Assembly (NCBI GenBank): GCA_002794775.1
Contig: NBAY01000044.1
Coordinates: 248,001 to 312,000 of the forward strand
DNA length: 64,000 nucleotides
Source of the DNA: Porodaedalea pini
Taxonomy: Eukaryota; Basidiomycota; Agaricomycetes; Hymenochaetales; Hymenochaetaceae
Direction of reading: 5' to 3'
Part shown: positions 30,397 to 43,988 of the stretch, one piece after another
Position numbering within the stretch: the stretch's first letter is position 1
Layout: every line of letters begins with the position of its first letter
Made by a program: the position numbers and the translations under genes
Notes under the pieces: model-generated
What the model saw: the letters and a program-made list of their open reading frames with translations, nothing else
The model's database searches: none
Told to the model about the DNA's origin: nothing

Positions 30397-33327
30397 GATG
30401 GTCGATGTGCAGCGTACCGGGTTCTCAGTGATGAACGTAATTCCGCGTTCGTTGACTGCTTAGCTGAAGGTCATTGGTGAAGTCGCCACCCCCTCGGAGG
30501 AACTGAGCGCACTCGTCGAAGGGAAATACAACTCCGGAACCCATTGACGTAGCAGGTGTCGTCTTTTTATCCAGTAAGACCTCGGTCAGCTCAGAATACA
30601 ACGACTGATTCGCGTCGTTCTCTTTTTGCTTAGGGCGTCTTCCCTATGAGACCGGCGCTGTTTCTCCAGGTTGCCAAGGAGATAGTCGACAAGACGAAGG
30701 CGAAGGTAAGTTCAGCCCCCTCATCGAATGTGCACCTATCCCCGCTCTCATTGTCCTTGGGACGTGTCCTGCAGATCGATGCGAGGTAGCGCTGGGTACG
30801 CGGTGTAGCGATTAACCATCGCCTACGCGCCGGCCGAGTCTTTCTCCCCTCACTTACACTACTCCTTTGAATCCCTTTACCGGCCGCCAAACTTTACCAT
30901 TTATTCATTCATAATCGGCGGCCGACTCTTCATTATAATTCTTGGTATGGACACGATCGGACGGAGGGATGTCGCACGAACTCGATCAGCACATGGACGA
31001 CCGACTCTCGTGGGGACAGGTGGAAGGAATTAGGCGAGTAGGACAAGGACGTGGGATACGGGTGTGCAGTGGTGGGAGACGAAAAGAGCAGGTTGGGGAC
31101 TCCAGCATCACTCCACGACGATCGGCTGCGTGATGTGCGCAGACCGATCGCCGACTCACTTTCACATCCATTCACACAGACTCGGCCGAGTCTTGCACCG
31201 CTTTCTCTGCTTCAGTTTAGTATAAATTCGCAGTAGTTTGTACAGACAGGGACAGACAGAGAGATAGGGAGAGACGAGACAAGTACAGAGACAGACAGTT
31301 CCCTCTCCACCTCTAGACCGCAATCTACTACATGCATTATTACGCACTACTCGCCCGACTCTCATTCTGAAAACAGTATACATCGACTCTGTCACCAACT
31401 CTCAGAACTCCGCCACCCAATCCCCGAACGCCCTCGGCCGCTGCCATAAGTGCCGATTCTATCCACCCGAGTCTTGGTCCAACCGGAATCCCGCAGGTAT
31501 CCGTATCGCCGAGTCTTCCTATCTCGAACCTCGCTCTACTTAGGTTGTCCCTCTCGGTATACCGAGTCACCGCAGTCCCCCTTGGGTCGATCACGAGCCG
31601 TAGCCCGAATCGCCCTTCGGATTAGAAGAGTCTGCACCCCTACAGCGGAGATGAGGATGACGCTCATGAGGCGTTCTGAGTGCGCACGAAGGGTATGGAC
31701 CGATAAGGTCTGCTTACTTTCTCTAAGAAATATGCCCTTCTGGCGAGTGCTTCTAGACAATGATATCAACCTTCTGTCGGAGTTCATCACTCCGTGCCAG
31801 TTCGTCGAGACTCTCCGCCGAAAATCTGCTAGCACCTACCATGGGCAAGCCAAGAATGCTTGAGTTGTGGGTGAAGTAAGTTTGACTCTTGCTTCGCTTT
31901 ATGGAGTCGCTGACTCAGTTATACCCCTTCCTAAAGAACAGCATGAGCATGTCATACTTGATTTCTGGCTAAACTCTTTACGACCTCGTCTATTGAATTA
32001 TTGGGATCCAAGTCGGCAGATCCCTATGCCAAGGACACAGATTGCGTGCTCGCGATCATCGCGATCACGAGTGCAGCGTTCCGGGAATGGAGCACGAGGC
32101 ACGCTGGCTCGCAACTGGCCTGTGCGTCAATCGAGCACGGCTCACATTCTCATACTATCTCTGGCCTCTGGTCTCTCTTCTATGCGCTGTTTTGGGGAGT
32201 TGAGGATAAGAACGTTGTATTGTTGATTTTTTTTTCTTTCATCTTGCAGCAGTGGCTCCGTAAGAATTCGAAATCCGTACTACAATTATTCTTCATCTTC
32301 GTCGAATCACCTGGAACGTTTCATTACTCGCACGGACAATTGGGCTTACTTTGTGTTTACTCTGTTTTCCTGTCGCTGTCGCCCCTCACTTGACAATTAA
32401 AAGGAATGGAAACATCCGGAGTTGACGAAGCGGCTGAACCGCAAACGCACGATATTCGAAAGATTCATCAGGGCGAATGCCAATGAATTGATTCCGAGGA
32501 AGAGGGCGGCAGTTTGTTTGGCGGATCAGTAGACTTCATTTCGAGGAGCTTGCGTCCGTCCATTAATATTAATGATTCTACATTTAATACTCTTCAGCCT
32601 TCATCCCAATATTAATATGAATAAGGTTATACCCCGCTCTCAATCAACTCAAAAACTCAAAACAGGTAGTCATCGGCCCGGATTAAAAAGTGCCCATGCC
32701 TGATCTACGTCAGGGCAGATACCGCCCGAAACTCTAACCCACACCAGTAACCGCCTCAAGACCAGAGCTTACTTAGAATGCTACGCATAACAAATGGCAC
32801 TGGCATGGAACTTTGGAAGGGCATCCTTGAGCTAGTTCTGAGGTCTTTGGGCCGGTTTGAACCCCAGTTCTCGTTCGTTCCTTGTCCTTGTGCTCGTCCT
32901 GGACATTATCGATGACATTTGAACCCGGATATACTCGAAGCTTTTCTAGATAGCCTGACTGTTCTTCCGGGATCTCCGCCATGCGTATGCTTACGCTTAG
33001 AGTCGAGGCCCTCGGAGAGAAGGCATGACCAGAATCGGGTTCCCGAACTTACCTTGAATCGATGAAGATCGAACCTAACACCATACTCGAGACCACATCG
33101 CAAACTGCACAGAAAACTCCCTATATACAGGACTGTCCAAGCGAATCCTCATCGGCACACGAAGAGGGTGGAATCATAAGTACATAAGTGCTACAAGAAA
33201 GAACATACAGAGGATGCGAGAGGGAGTTGCTGAGCAACACAAGAAGTGATGTGAAGCGGAGAGAAAAAAAGAGAGCGGTGAGCGTGTATCGATTCTAATC
33301 AGTGTCGCGAGCGAAGAAAGTATCGAT
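30397..33327. other. Gene-poor stretch with unidentified coding-like fragments
   Basis: No gene can be named. The clearest coding-like stretch is a plus-strand frame at 32,001-32,393 (TDCVLAIIAITSAAFREW, LWSLFYALFWGVEDKN, then after an AG acceptor QWLRKNSKSVLQLFF). It is followed at 32,400-32,530 by KEWKHPELTKRLNRKRTIF. These could be exons of one decayed gene, possibly from a mobile element. Short pieces at 30,465-30,545 (LKVIGEVATPSEELSALVEG) and 30,634-30,705 (FPMRPALFLQVAKEIVDK) look protein-like and are flanked by splice-like sites. From 32,540 to 33,327 I see nothing. Confidence 0.3.
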
Positions 33328-33989
33328 TTAGTTGATGCTCAGCAACTGCACTTCGAACTTGAGCGTCGAGTTTGGCGGAATTATGGGCGGGAAGCCACGT
33401 GCACCATATGCCTGTAGCGTGCATTGTAAGGATAAGCAAAGAGAACTGTGGAAGGGCACGCACATAATCCGGAGTGCAAGTGAGGATTGCTTTCTGTAAC
33501 AGTGATAGCTGTGGGACGCCTTGTGTATGTATCGCGGTTAATACAGATCGTTACACGCAGTCACGCGCAGATAGTAGGAAGCGCACCTTCGTCCCAGCCC
33601 CTAATCACCTTCCCAATACCAATCTCAGTCTGGAACGGCTTTTGACTATAGGCCGAGAGTCAGACCGAGGGCTGAGACAAGTAAAGGAGAGAACAGAAAC
33701 GCACCGATCCACACTAGAGTCGAATTTAGAGCCATCTTCTAGCGTCCCGGTGTAGTGTATCGTTACGGTATCTGCAGCACAGAGTAGACGATGAGCATCG
33801 ATGAGCATCGTGTGTCAGTAAGCAGGAAACTCTTGAACATACCTCCTTTCTTGGGGAAGTTCTTGCCATCGCCAGGCGAGATCGTTTCAATTGTTACACC
33901 CTGGAACGTGCGCGAACGAACGTTAAGCAAACGGGTTGGGCTGATCCTGACAGCGAGCACAGACGAGCGCATCGCAGACAACGCACCAT
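33328..33989 (-). CDS. FPR1: FKBP12-type peptidyl-prolyl cis-trans isomerase
   Basis: A cytosolic prolyl isomerase and the usual receptor for FK506 and rapamycin; 108 residues, the standard FKBP12 length. Six exons join in frame: 33,987-33,989 (the ATG alone), 33,843-33,900, 33,705-33,771, 33,587-33,645, 33,464-33,519 and 33,328-33,411. It reads [51 protein letters not shown], and ends [14 protein letters not shown]. Ligand-pocket residues are kept: Tyr27, Phe37, Asp38, Phe47, Val56, Ile57, Trp60, Tyr83 and Phe100. I chose the ATG-only first exon because GTGCGT directly after it and TTCCAG before GVTIE are good splice sites and give the family's exact N-terminus. A longer frame to 34,068 would add residues unlike the family. 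Confidence 0.93.
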
Positions 33990-36772
33990 GTCGTCCAACG
34001 AGTCCAGTAGTCAATGCGTACGAGTGAACGGGCAGAGCAGAGGATGGGACGAGACTGAAGATAATCAAGAGCAGGTTGGGTGCGGAGGGTCTTATAGTGC
34101 TCTCGGCGGATCTTGATCGATCGCGATCTACCGCTGGTCACACTCCGAGAGCCATCTTCCAACCAGAGCGGAGCGAATGCAGCGATTTGTTCGACGTGTT
34201 CGACATCGCCGCTGCGATATCGATGGTAGATGGTGTCGGATCGCAAGAAAGAACTCCAGATAACAGAAAACAGGGATACTCAAATGCAGTCTAGGCCTTA
34301 GTCCAGTTTTATTCCCTAATCGGGAAGTACCGTTGATCAATATGGGGCCGGATTAGGAAGATGAATAGATCGACGCGACTAGAAGGACACGGAATGCCAA
34401 AGATCATTCCAGAATTCGCAGCGACAGTTCTAAATAATTGCTCAGGAAAGAAGCTGCCACCAAGCCCGAAGAAGAACAGTTTTTTTATCTTCATCTTGAT
34501 CAATAAGAAGGGGTTTCGTTAAGTAGCCAGCACAGATGGCACGCGAAGAACATGCTTCAAGCCAGACGGAGAACTCCCGAGCACAAACCTCGCGACACGT
34601 AAAAGCAAATCGCCGAGCAGAAAGGGAAGTATCTGGGGGAGAAGTCCTCAGGAACTTCCTGAAGCACCGCACGAGCCAAAGGCTTAAAGGTCTTTCTAAA
34701 AATGCGTTAATGAGGGCCTCGCTTTGCTCGCGCTTTGCCGGACATTCAGAAGGAGTAAGCTGTCCTTGTTGACGAGCGGATTTTTCCCACCGTGAACGGA
34801 ACTTTTAAGAGTATAACTCTTCGGAAAGCTTGGTTACCACCTTCTGGGCGGGATGGTTGGCCATGAACGCTGGACACGATTTGGATCAATGCAATAGCTT
34901 CTTCAAGAAATTAAACTATTAGGAAAAGACAAACTCACAGTAAAAGGGAGGGCCAGCATCCGCACAACACAGACTAAGGAGCCCATACGCGTGCAAGAGG
35001 TGTACAGTCATAAGTAACGCGTAATTATGCAAATCAATCTTCTCGGTTTCTTCATTTGTTTTCTGCAGGGAGAGCCATTAAACACCCGCTGCCAGACGTC
35101 ACCCCGCAGATGCATATGCAGGCCACGCCTATAATTTTCATTGGGAGTATCATGCGGCGCCTGACCATCTCGCTTCCTATGAATATCGACGCCAGTCAGA
35201 CCGGCCATCCATACACCATTAGAGCCCAGATAAAATTTCTCTTTCTATCCTCACTCACCAGAGGGGAAGTTGACTTACTGACATCGCAATAGTCTCATCG
35301 TCCTAGAGTCATAGAAAGCAGTAGGGTAACGCGCGAAGGATAGAACTTCGAGATGTGCCAATGGTTCAACTAAACACGCAATATACCAAGCGAGTTTCGA
35401 AGAGGCGTAGTTGTAATTTGCCGGAAATACACCGAGTTTCCAGTTAAGCACAGTTTTGTAATCAGCTCAATGAAAAGGAGAGGTATTTCAAAGAAACAGA
35501 GGTAAAAGAAAGAAGTTAAGGGCAACGCGTCGCGACGCGAGAAAACCACGGGTTCGGTTGCACGCGCCTTTCCCACGCTCTACTGCCTTTCTTAGCGCGT
35601 TGTTTCATTCTTTCCGCCATCATCATCATAAATGCTCTCTCGGACTTGTTGATTCGATGCGATAGCCATAGTCCTCGATCTCACAAACTTCTAAATAGCT
35701 AGATGGAGATGATTTGGGAAACTTCTGCCAGGTCCTGATTTCCGCGGCGAGACAAACAACTCTACGTTTGCTACACCAACCTAGAAGAAATTATCAATGC
35801 AACACAAACCTAGACCTATCTTGGCCTCTGTTTGAGAAGCTTTCAGAGAGAAGCAAGACTGCACTTCCTCACTTCCGGAGACACACGTCGCTCAGATACT
35901 CGGTTCAATCCACTGAGATTCAGTCACGATACCAAGACCCAGAGCTCCATGCCCACGACTCGGCTGCTCTCTTTTCAAATGCTATTGAGCCCGTACAAAC
36001 CCCAAAACCCCACCGCGGAGCTCTCCCATTATCTGGATGCATCCCAGCTAGCCAAAGTCCCAGTCCCAGTCTCAGTCCCAGTACATGGAAAACCAGCATG
36101 GAAGTGGCGCTGCCGCAACTAATTTATTTTCGGTGGAAGCAATCGTGTTATAAGTGCACAGTATTAAGCTTAATCTGAAGCTTATCGGCCCTCCTTTTTT
36201 TTGCAAGATGTTCACACGTACTTACTCTAAGGCTGTAGGGGAAAGTTCAGTTTCTCGTCCTTCCGACTTCAACTATTTCTAACTTTTATCATTTCTTGTT
36301 CCATTCCGCTATCCTAATTGTCAGACCCGGCGAGCTCCACTCCGAGAAGGCAGGATCTTTCGTCAATGGGCGCACACCTTCGATGCATCTAGACTTTGCG
36401 ATAGCACAGAATCTGAAGAGCTGCCCAGAACCGGAAGCATAAAGGTAGAAAAATCCCGATCATCCATGAGTGCTAACCAACGCTACTTCTGCTGAAATCG
36501 ATATGAGCCTCGAAACAAATCCGAGGCTAATCTGTGCCTCCGATGTCAACTCCACACTCCTGATAGGAGGTTTTACTTGGCTTTACCACGTCATACTACA
36601 CAATCTGATAAAAATCAGGAGTCAGTTGATAACTGGCTGATCGCAAGGGAATACCGGTCTCTTTCTTCTTCCTACTTGATTCCCAATAGGCCATCCCTTG
36701 CTTTCGTAGCACCACGCATATACAATCGCGGCAGATTTGACGATCGTCATGACCCTGCTTCAAGTGACGTAG
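33990..36772. other. Long stretch with no supported gene
   Basis: Short frames on both strands, none recognised. A frame at 36,327-36,500 (RRAPLREGRIFRQWAHTFD) and the MSLETNPRL start near 36,504 may belong with the exon at 36,773-37,189, but I cannot link them. The part next to 33,990 is the FKBP12 promoter. Confidence 0.3.
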
Positions 36773-37189
36773 GACGATATTCTTCAAGCACAGGATTGGC
36801 TGGAAGTCAATGAGGCTATAGCACCTTCACATACGTTCTGGCCATCGATTATCGCCTTAAAGGATACGATCAAGACGCAATGGACCCCTCTCCTCATATT
36901 CTCGCTTCTCGCCCTCTTTCTCGCCCTCTTTCTCGCCCTCTTCTACACTCTGTATGTTGGAGCAGGATGGGCTTTTGAAGCCTCGATTCAAACCGCTTCG
37001 GCCAAGACCGATTCCGATATAGGAAATGCTTATAGGATTTTTACCTCGTATCCGACTCCGGTATCTATGCGTTGGCACTTCCTCTTGCTGCGCATCCATG
37101 AATATGTGCTCAGCAAATTATCAGTATCGCAACCTCAGGCTCTGCATAATACAGGGACTATTAAACTGATCAGTTCAAGTATATATTGA
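36773..37189 (+). CDS. Possible exon of an unidentified membrane protein
   Basis: A 139-codon open stretch starts just after a splice acceptor (GACGTAG, 36,766-36,772) and runs to a TGA. It has no internal start in a sensible place, so it would be a 3' exon. It reads DDILQAQDWLEVNEAIAPS, then a strongly hydrophobic helix (LLIFSLLALFLALFLALF) encoded partly by a tandem CTCGCCCTCTTT run, then GWAFEASIQTASAKTDSDIG and a C-terminal amphipathic stretch. Composition is protein-like throughout. No domain is recognised and upstream exons are not found, so it may be a gene remnant. Confidence 0.4.
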   Translation, partial: DDILQAQDWLEVNEAIAPSHTFWPSIIALKDTIKTQWTPLLIFSLLALFLALFLALFYTLYVGAGWAFEASIQTASAKTDSDIGNAYRIFTSYPTPVSMRWHFLLLRIHEYVLSKLSVSQPQALHNTGTIKLISSSIY

Positions 37190-38163
37190 AGAAAACACGA
37201 TCCGGGGATTCGAAGTCTGGCGGCGACTAGCTGTGGAGAGTGTTTAGCTATTTTGGCATCCTCGCCACTCCATTCGTTGGCTCTTGGAGAGGATTACGGA
37301 TGCTAATTTTACGTCCTAAGATGTCTGGTTCCGGTCTCATGCTAACGGCAGTCCTTCGTTTAGATATTATAGTATAAGGAGACCAAGAACATATCACTAG
37401 TACCCTCGAACTCTTCTTTCAACTGTTTCTATACTCGATTCGTGACGAGATCTAGCGTTTCGAAGGCATAGATAGCGTCGTCGACCTCACCGAGAAGGTT
37501 AAGACCTGCAGAGCAACCTCTCTTGCAAGAGACAATTGATCGAGCACCGAGCAGACTTCTTTGTCTGACGTTTGACAATCACTATATGCAATCATTCCCT
37601 CCTTGTTTCCTTTCAACTTCATTCGAAATTTGTATCCTTCAAAAGTCAGGTTGTAGTAGTAGCGTAAGGAGGGAGGGTTCTAGTCTGACTGCACGCGACT
37701 GCTTGTTTCTAGACACCGACAAGCACTTCCAGCGACTCGCGTGAATGTGGAGTGGGAGCTTAGGACATCTAAGTTTGAATCCTCCTCATGGTCACGGGTG
37801 CGACGAGCGCCGACATACGAGCTACGGTACGGCAACAAGCCTTATTAAAGAATACAAAGGGAATAACATTGTTCGGATACGAAGTCGTTTCGTTACATTC
37901 AGAGGCTCGGACGTCGGGGTCATCAGAACAGAAAGGGGAAGCGGGGCATGACAAGACGTGACAGACAGATGGAACTGTTGATCGTGTGCAAGCAAATCGG
38001 TCGTGAGCGTACAAGTCGGAACGGAGGGGGTGATGATGATGTTGTACATATCATTTGTGGGCTAAGGCAGCTACAGCGGATTATGCGAATACGGTGGTAT
38101 GGCGGCGTGGTGTGAACACAGACAAATATCAATGGAGTAGAAGAAAAAAGCGAACGGGACACG
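37190..38163. other. Intergenic, 3' side of CDK1
   Basis: Nothing coding is supported; open frames at 37,769-38,162 on the minus strand lie downstream of the CDK1 stop and are probably its 3' UTR and shadow frames. Confidence 0.35.
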
Positions 38164-40126
<1,963 letters not shown>

Positions 40127-42898
40127 AGCGGCTGTCGATCAGAACGAGGAAAGAGCTTGCGGTCGTGCAGGTCGTGAGCGATGGACGCGTTTCAAGGCTA
40201 AATGCGCCGAGATGGGCAGTTGTACGCTGCGGATATTGGCGTCCACGAACTATTCGGGGCGTCAGCGAGTGAGATCTTGAGCTCGCTGTTGCAGGTGGCG
40301 ACGATGGATAAAATCGTGGTGAGGAGGAAAAGGTGGGACAGGTCGTTGGCAGGTCGATGGCAGCAAGACGCGCTAAAGTGCCAGACTTTGAGAGTAGAGG
40401 ACAGCCACTTGTTACGTAATTGTAAAGTCCCGTGACGTTCCCTTTCAGGGTTCCCGATTGAGACTCAGTGATTCGCATTCCATTGTCTCCCAAACCCCTC
40501 AACGTGTACAAAAATTACGCATAACAAACCAAGCAAGCTCCTCACTTGCACTCTTTACCATACCCTCATAAGATGGCCATCTCTGCAGGATTTCTTTTTT
40601 TCTAAATCGCGGTTTCGTCGAGCGTCTTTCGCTGGCATTTCATCCTGGATCTCGAGATTCAAGTTTCATTCAGATTATACTTATTTATGGGCTCTAGGCA
40701 CCCTCAGATTGGTTCAGTATCCCATTGTTAATCTATCTCTGCGCTCATAAGTCTCCTAGACGACGGTAGAATGGAAGTACATAATATGAACTGAGGTCTC
40801 AAGCATCTATATAATACTACGTGCGTGCAACAACACCTTCCGCATTCCCACCCCACAACACATTATTATCGATTGTTCTAGGTGTTATACCTTCAACATC
40901 GTCTTATTTGTCGATTACTATTCCGCGACGTTGTCCGTACTCATCACCGCTTGATGCGCGAGGTGCGTTATCTCCTTGGGATTTACCTGCTCCCGGTCTC
41001 AGTGAAGTGAGAACGTGCAGATGCCTTGACATCGCATGGCCCCGGTCGGGCGAATGTAGTTTCCGCCGGCGTTTGTTCTTCGCCTGCTATCGCTCATGTT
41101 TCCCATGTTGTGCATGGGATTTTCAAGTTTGCGCGATACCACTTTTGGGAGGATCTGATCACGTCAGACCTCTCCCATACGCCTTTTTTGCCTGCAGCAC
41201 TTATGCACTCACTATATCTCCAAGACAAGTCGGCGGTCAACAGCCGCTTATCTGCCTGGCTTCTTACCATCCTGCCTTACTAAGTATTCTACGTTTCGAG
41301 ATACGGTATCTGCAAGTTATACTTCTACTTCAGTTACTAAATACCTGGCCTTGGCAAGTATGTATGACCTATTGATGGCATTATTCCACTAATAGCTTGA
41401 TTTTGGTGAGTTCCTTGGACTCTCACATACTGTCAATCTTGCCATTCATTTGACTAAGGAAGCCGGAGGACTTCATCAAGACTCATTTGCACGCATCCAA
41501 GAAGGTTGGTGCCCGCGCACGCCTTTCTCCGACTTTGAGCATCGGGCTGATCTTGTGCCTCGAGCTGCTTATTTTTATATTTGTACCGTATGCCAAACGG
41601 ACAAGACCGCGCAGTTCGCCATCAAGGAGTAAAGTGCAAGATGAGCTCTCGCCGCGACTTGCGGCGCACAGTCTGATTATACTGCAACATGATGCCATCG
41701 GGATCTACATTAATGAAGAGATTTGGAGAACTTAAGTACTCTCCCGATGTTTGGAACATTCTCATTCACGTTCACTTGGTATATTTGTTGTCGAAATCTC
41801 ATACGCTAAAAAGATCACGGGCAGGGAAAGTATACTATACCACTATCTATACGCACGTTCCCATCTCTGGGCATACTTTACATCTTTCAACTCGGATGAT
41901 CGATCGTATTCTGAACCAGCTATAGCATGTATCCCTTGATGGCCGCTTCATTACGCCTGCTAGTGAATACACACGATACATTCAAATGGCTAAACTACAC
42001 ATCCGTTCCATCAGCGGCGATAACAAGGGATTTCATCACTGTCGCGCCCAAGAGTTAGGGAACAGGCTTCGAGCTCGACTATTATTAGGTGTGTCTCAGC
42101 GCTCTGATCATATTCGACTATTTTGTTGTGCTGTCCTCGCCGAGCTCCGAAGAGCATGCCTTCCCTGCGGCGTGCCAGGCTACTAACTCACTGGAAATGC
42201 AATAGCGTGTGCGTACACATCAAGCTTGTGAAGGAAGCTTTTCTTTCAGTGCTCTTCAACATCTTGTTTTCCCTTGCGTCGATAATATCAAAATCTCAGG
42301 AAGAAGAATAGAATAGTCAAACTTGTTTAACAAGAACACTTCTTCTATCAAAGAAGCTTTAAGCGGAACTCTGAGCTTGACTGGCCGGCCTTCCGCCTCC
42401 ATCGTCTCTTCACACATTACGAGCACTTTCTCAGACGTTGAGATCTGAAACTTGTCGTACCTGCCTTCATGTTTACACAATTTTAATCGGCACACCTCTT
42501 ATACTGTAGACTCGAGGTTTGCAAGTTCCTAAAATAATTTCTACAGTTTGTTAGTCAGCATGAGAGCGTGGGAAGATCAGCAGACGCCTTCTTTCTGCCT
42601 TGATTCTCTTTTGAAACCATGCATTAACTGTCTCAGAGTTTCACCTCGCTGTCTCACGTAATAATCCCTCAGGAAGATCGTGAAACCATCCTAAACCATG
42701 CTAGCGTTAGTTGGCAAAGGACACCGCAAGCCTGCTTTCCTGGTTCGCGCTGCCTCGTGACGTCGATGAGCCTTAAAATTGGAAATTCTCAATGTTTCAT
42801 ACGATGTTCCTGTTTCGTCTGTGTTAGACCGAGCCTAGTATAAAGGAAGACTGTTCACTGTACCATGGCACCACCTCTCTGATTCTGTCCTCTCTCCC
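40127..42898. other. CDK1 upstream region and stretch with no supported gene
   Basis: The first 400 bases are the CDK1 5' region. Open frames at 40,821-41,375, 41,450-41,735 and 41,689-41,940 (plus) overlap in different frames and show no domain. A minus-strand frame at 42,256-42,495 is also unrecognised. Parts may be a decayed membrane protein, but I cannot support it. Confidence 0.3.
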
Positions 42899-43485
42899 AT
42901 GGCAGACTCCTACAAGGATATCTCGGGACCCCTTGTCTTCACAGCGACGGTTAGTTCGAATGAGTCTCCTGATTGTTTTCGATCTGACTTGCGTATGATA
43001 TCGTGAAGCTCAGAGCTGAGGCCAGGAAGGCAGACGAGCTTGCTGGCTATCTCATGAGCGAAAAGGTTCAGTCAGAAAAAGAGTCAGGAACATTACGTTA
43101 TGATGCGGTCAGATACGGCGACACTTTTGCTGTGTGGGAAACGTACGTCCATCCTTGATATTTTAAGCTTATTAAGTAGCTCAAATGACGCTGCAGTTTC
43201 GCGAGCCAAGAGGCCATAGAAACGTGCGATATTTTTTGTTTGGGGAAGCTCAACGGAGATTTATTGTGATCTCGTTTTGCTCAGTCATATCTCAAACCTC
43301 GACCCGCGTTATAAGGAGTTTCTCGCGAACTGTTTAGTTGAGGTATGCCAATTTAGCTGCACAATCCTTCCATGTTTAGAGAGTTGACGAGTGCTGCTAT
43401 GGATAAAGCCCCCGGCGATATTCTTTTATCCAGCCAATTCTTTGCATACTCAGTCAACGGCATAGCAAGAAATGAATCCTGCTGA
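42899..43485 (+). CDS. Antibiotic-biosynthesis-monooxygenase (ABM) fold small protein
   Basis: A small dimeric alpha/beta-barrel protein of the ABM family, members of which oxidise quinols or act in heme and polyketide chemistry; many fungal members are uncharacterised. Exons: 42,899-42,949 (MADSYKDISGPLVFTAT), 43,009-43,142, 43,197-43,223 and 43,285-43,342, then a last exon ending at about 43,485. The signature pattern is present: LRAEARKADELAGYL, SGTLRYDAVRYGDTFAVWETF, SQEAIETHISNL. Each intron is 50-62 nt with GT...AG. The last junction is unclear: SAAMDKAPGDILL...NGIARNESC fits the family's end but needs a splice I cannot place exactly; without it the protein stops at 43,386. Confidence 0.7.
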
Positions 43486-43988
43486 TACGCTTCCGAAGAA
43501 GCGAACGGCCGTCGAGGAAGAAAACTATAATCGATACCTCGATTCAGATCAGATATATAGAATCAGATCAACTATAATCCATAGAAATTTTGTTTCACGT
43601 CTTAGATGTGCCATGTCAATGTATAGCGGGCGGCATTCTTGACAGTTACGCTGCAAAAAAAAATCGACTTGCATCGCCGCTTCCTTTGAGAGCTGGAGGC
43701 ATTGATGAATATGTATGTAGAATCTTTTATTAAAGAGGCCAGGACGTGGTATTTTAATGTTTATAGCATGTCAGATGTATTTGTCCGAACAGAAATCTTC
43801 CCTTCTTTATTTGATAAAAATATATGGCACTTGAAGCATGCATCATCTCTTCACTCTATACTCTCGTTCTTCTCGTCTGACGGGAAGGCCCCAGCTCCGC
43901 AAAATGCATAGCTGATGAGGATACGCTTCTCCTCCCGAATCTAGTTGAAAGAGATTCGCAAGATGATTAGACACTCAGAGTGTGTTGG
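43486..43988. other. Intergenic
   Basis: A 69-codon frame (43,702-43,911) has no recognisable domain. The stretch lies between the ABM gene and the 3' end of the helicase gene. Confidence 0.35.

Noticed and set aside
36895..36950. Microsatellite of CTCGCCCTCTTT type
   Set aside because: Not reported alone, because it lies in frame within a probable coding exon and is described there.
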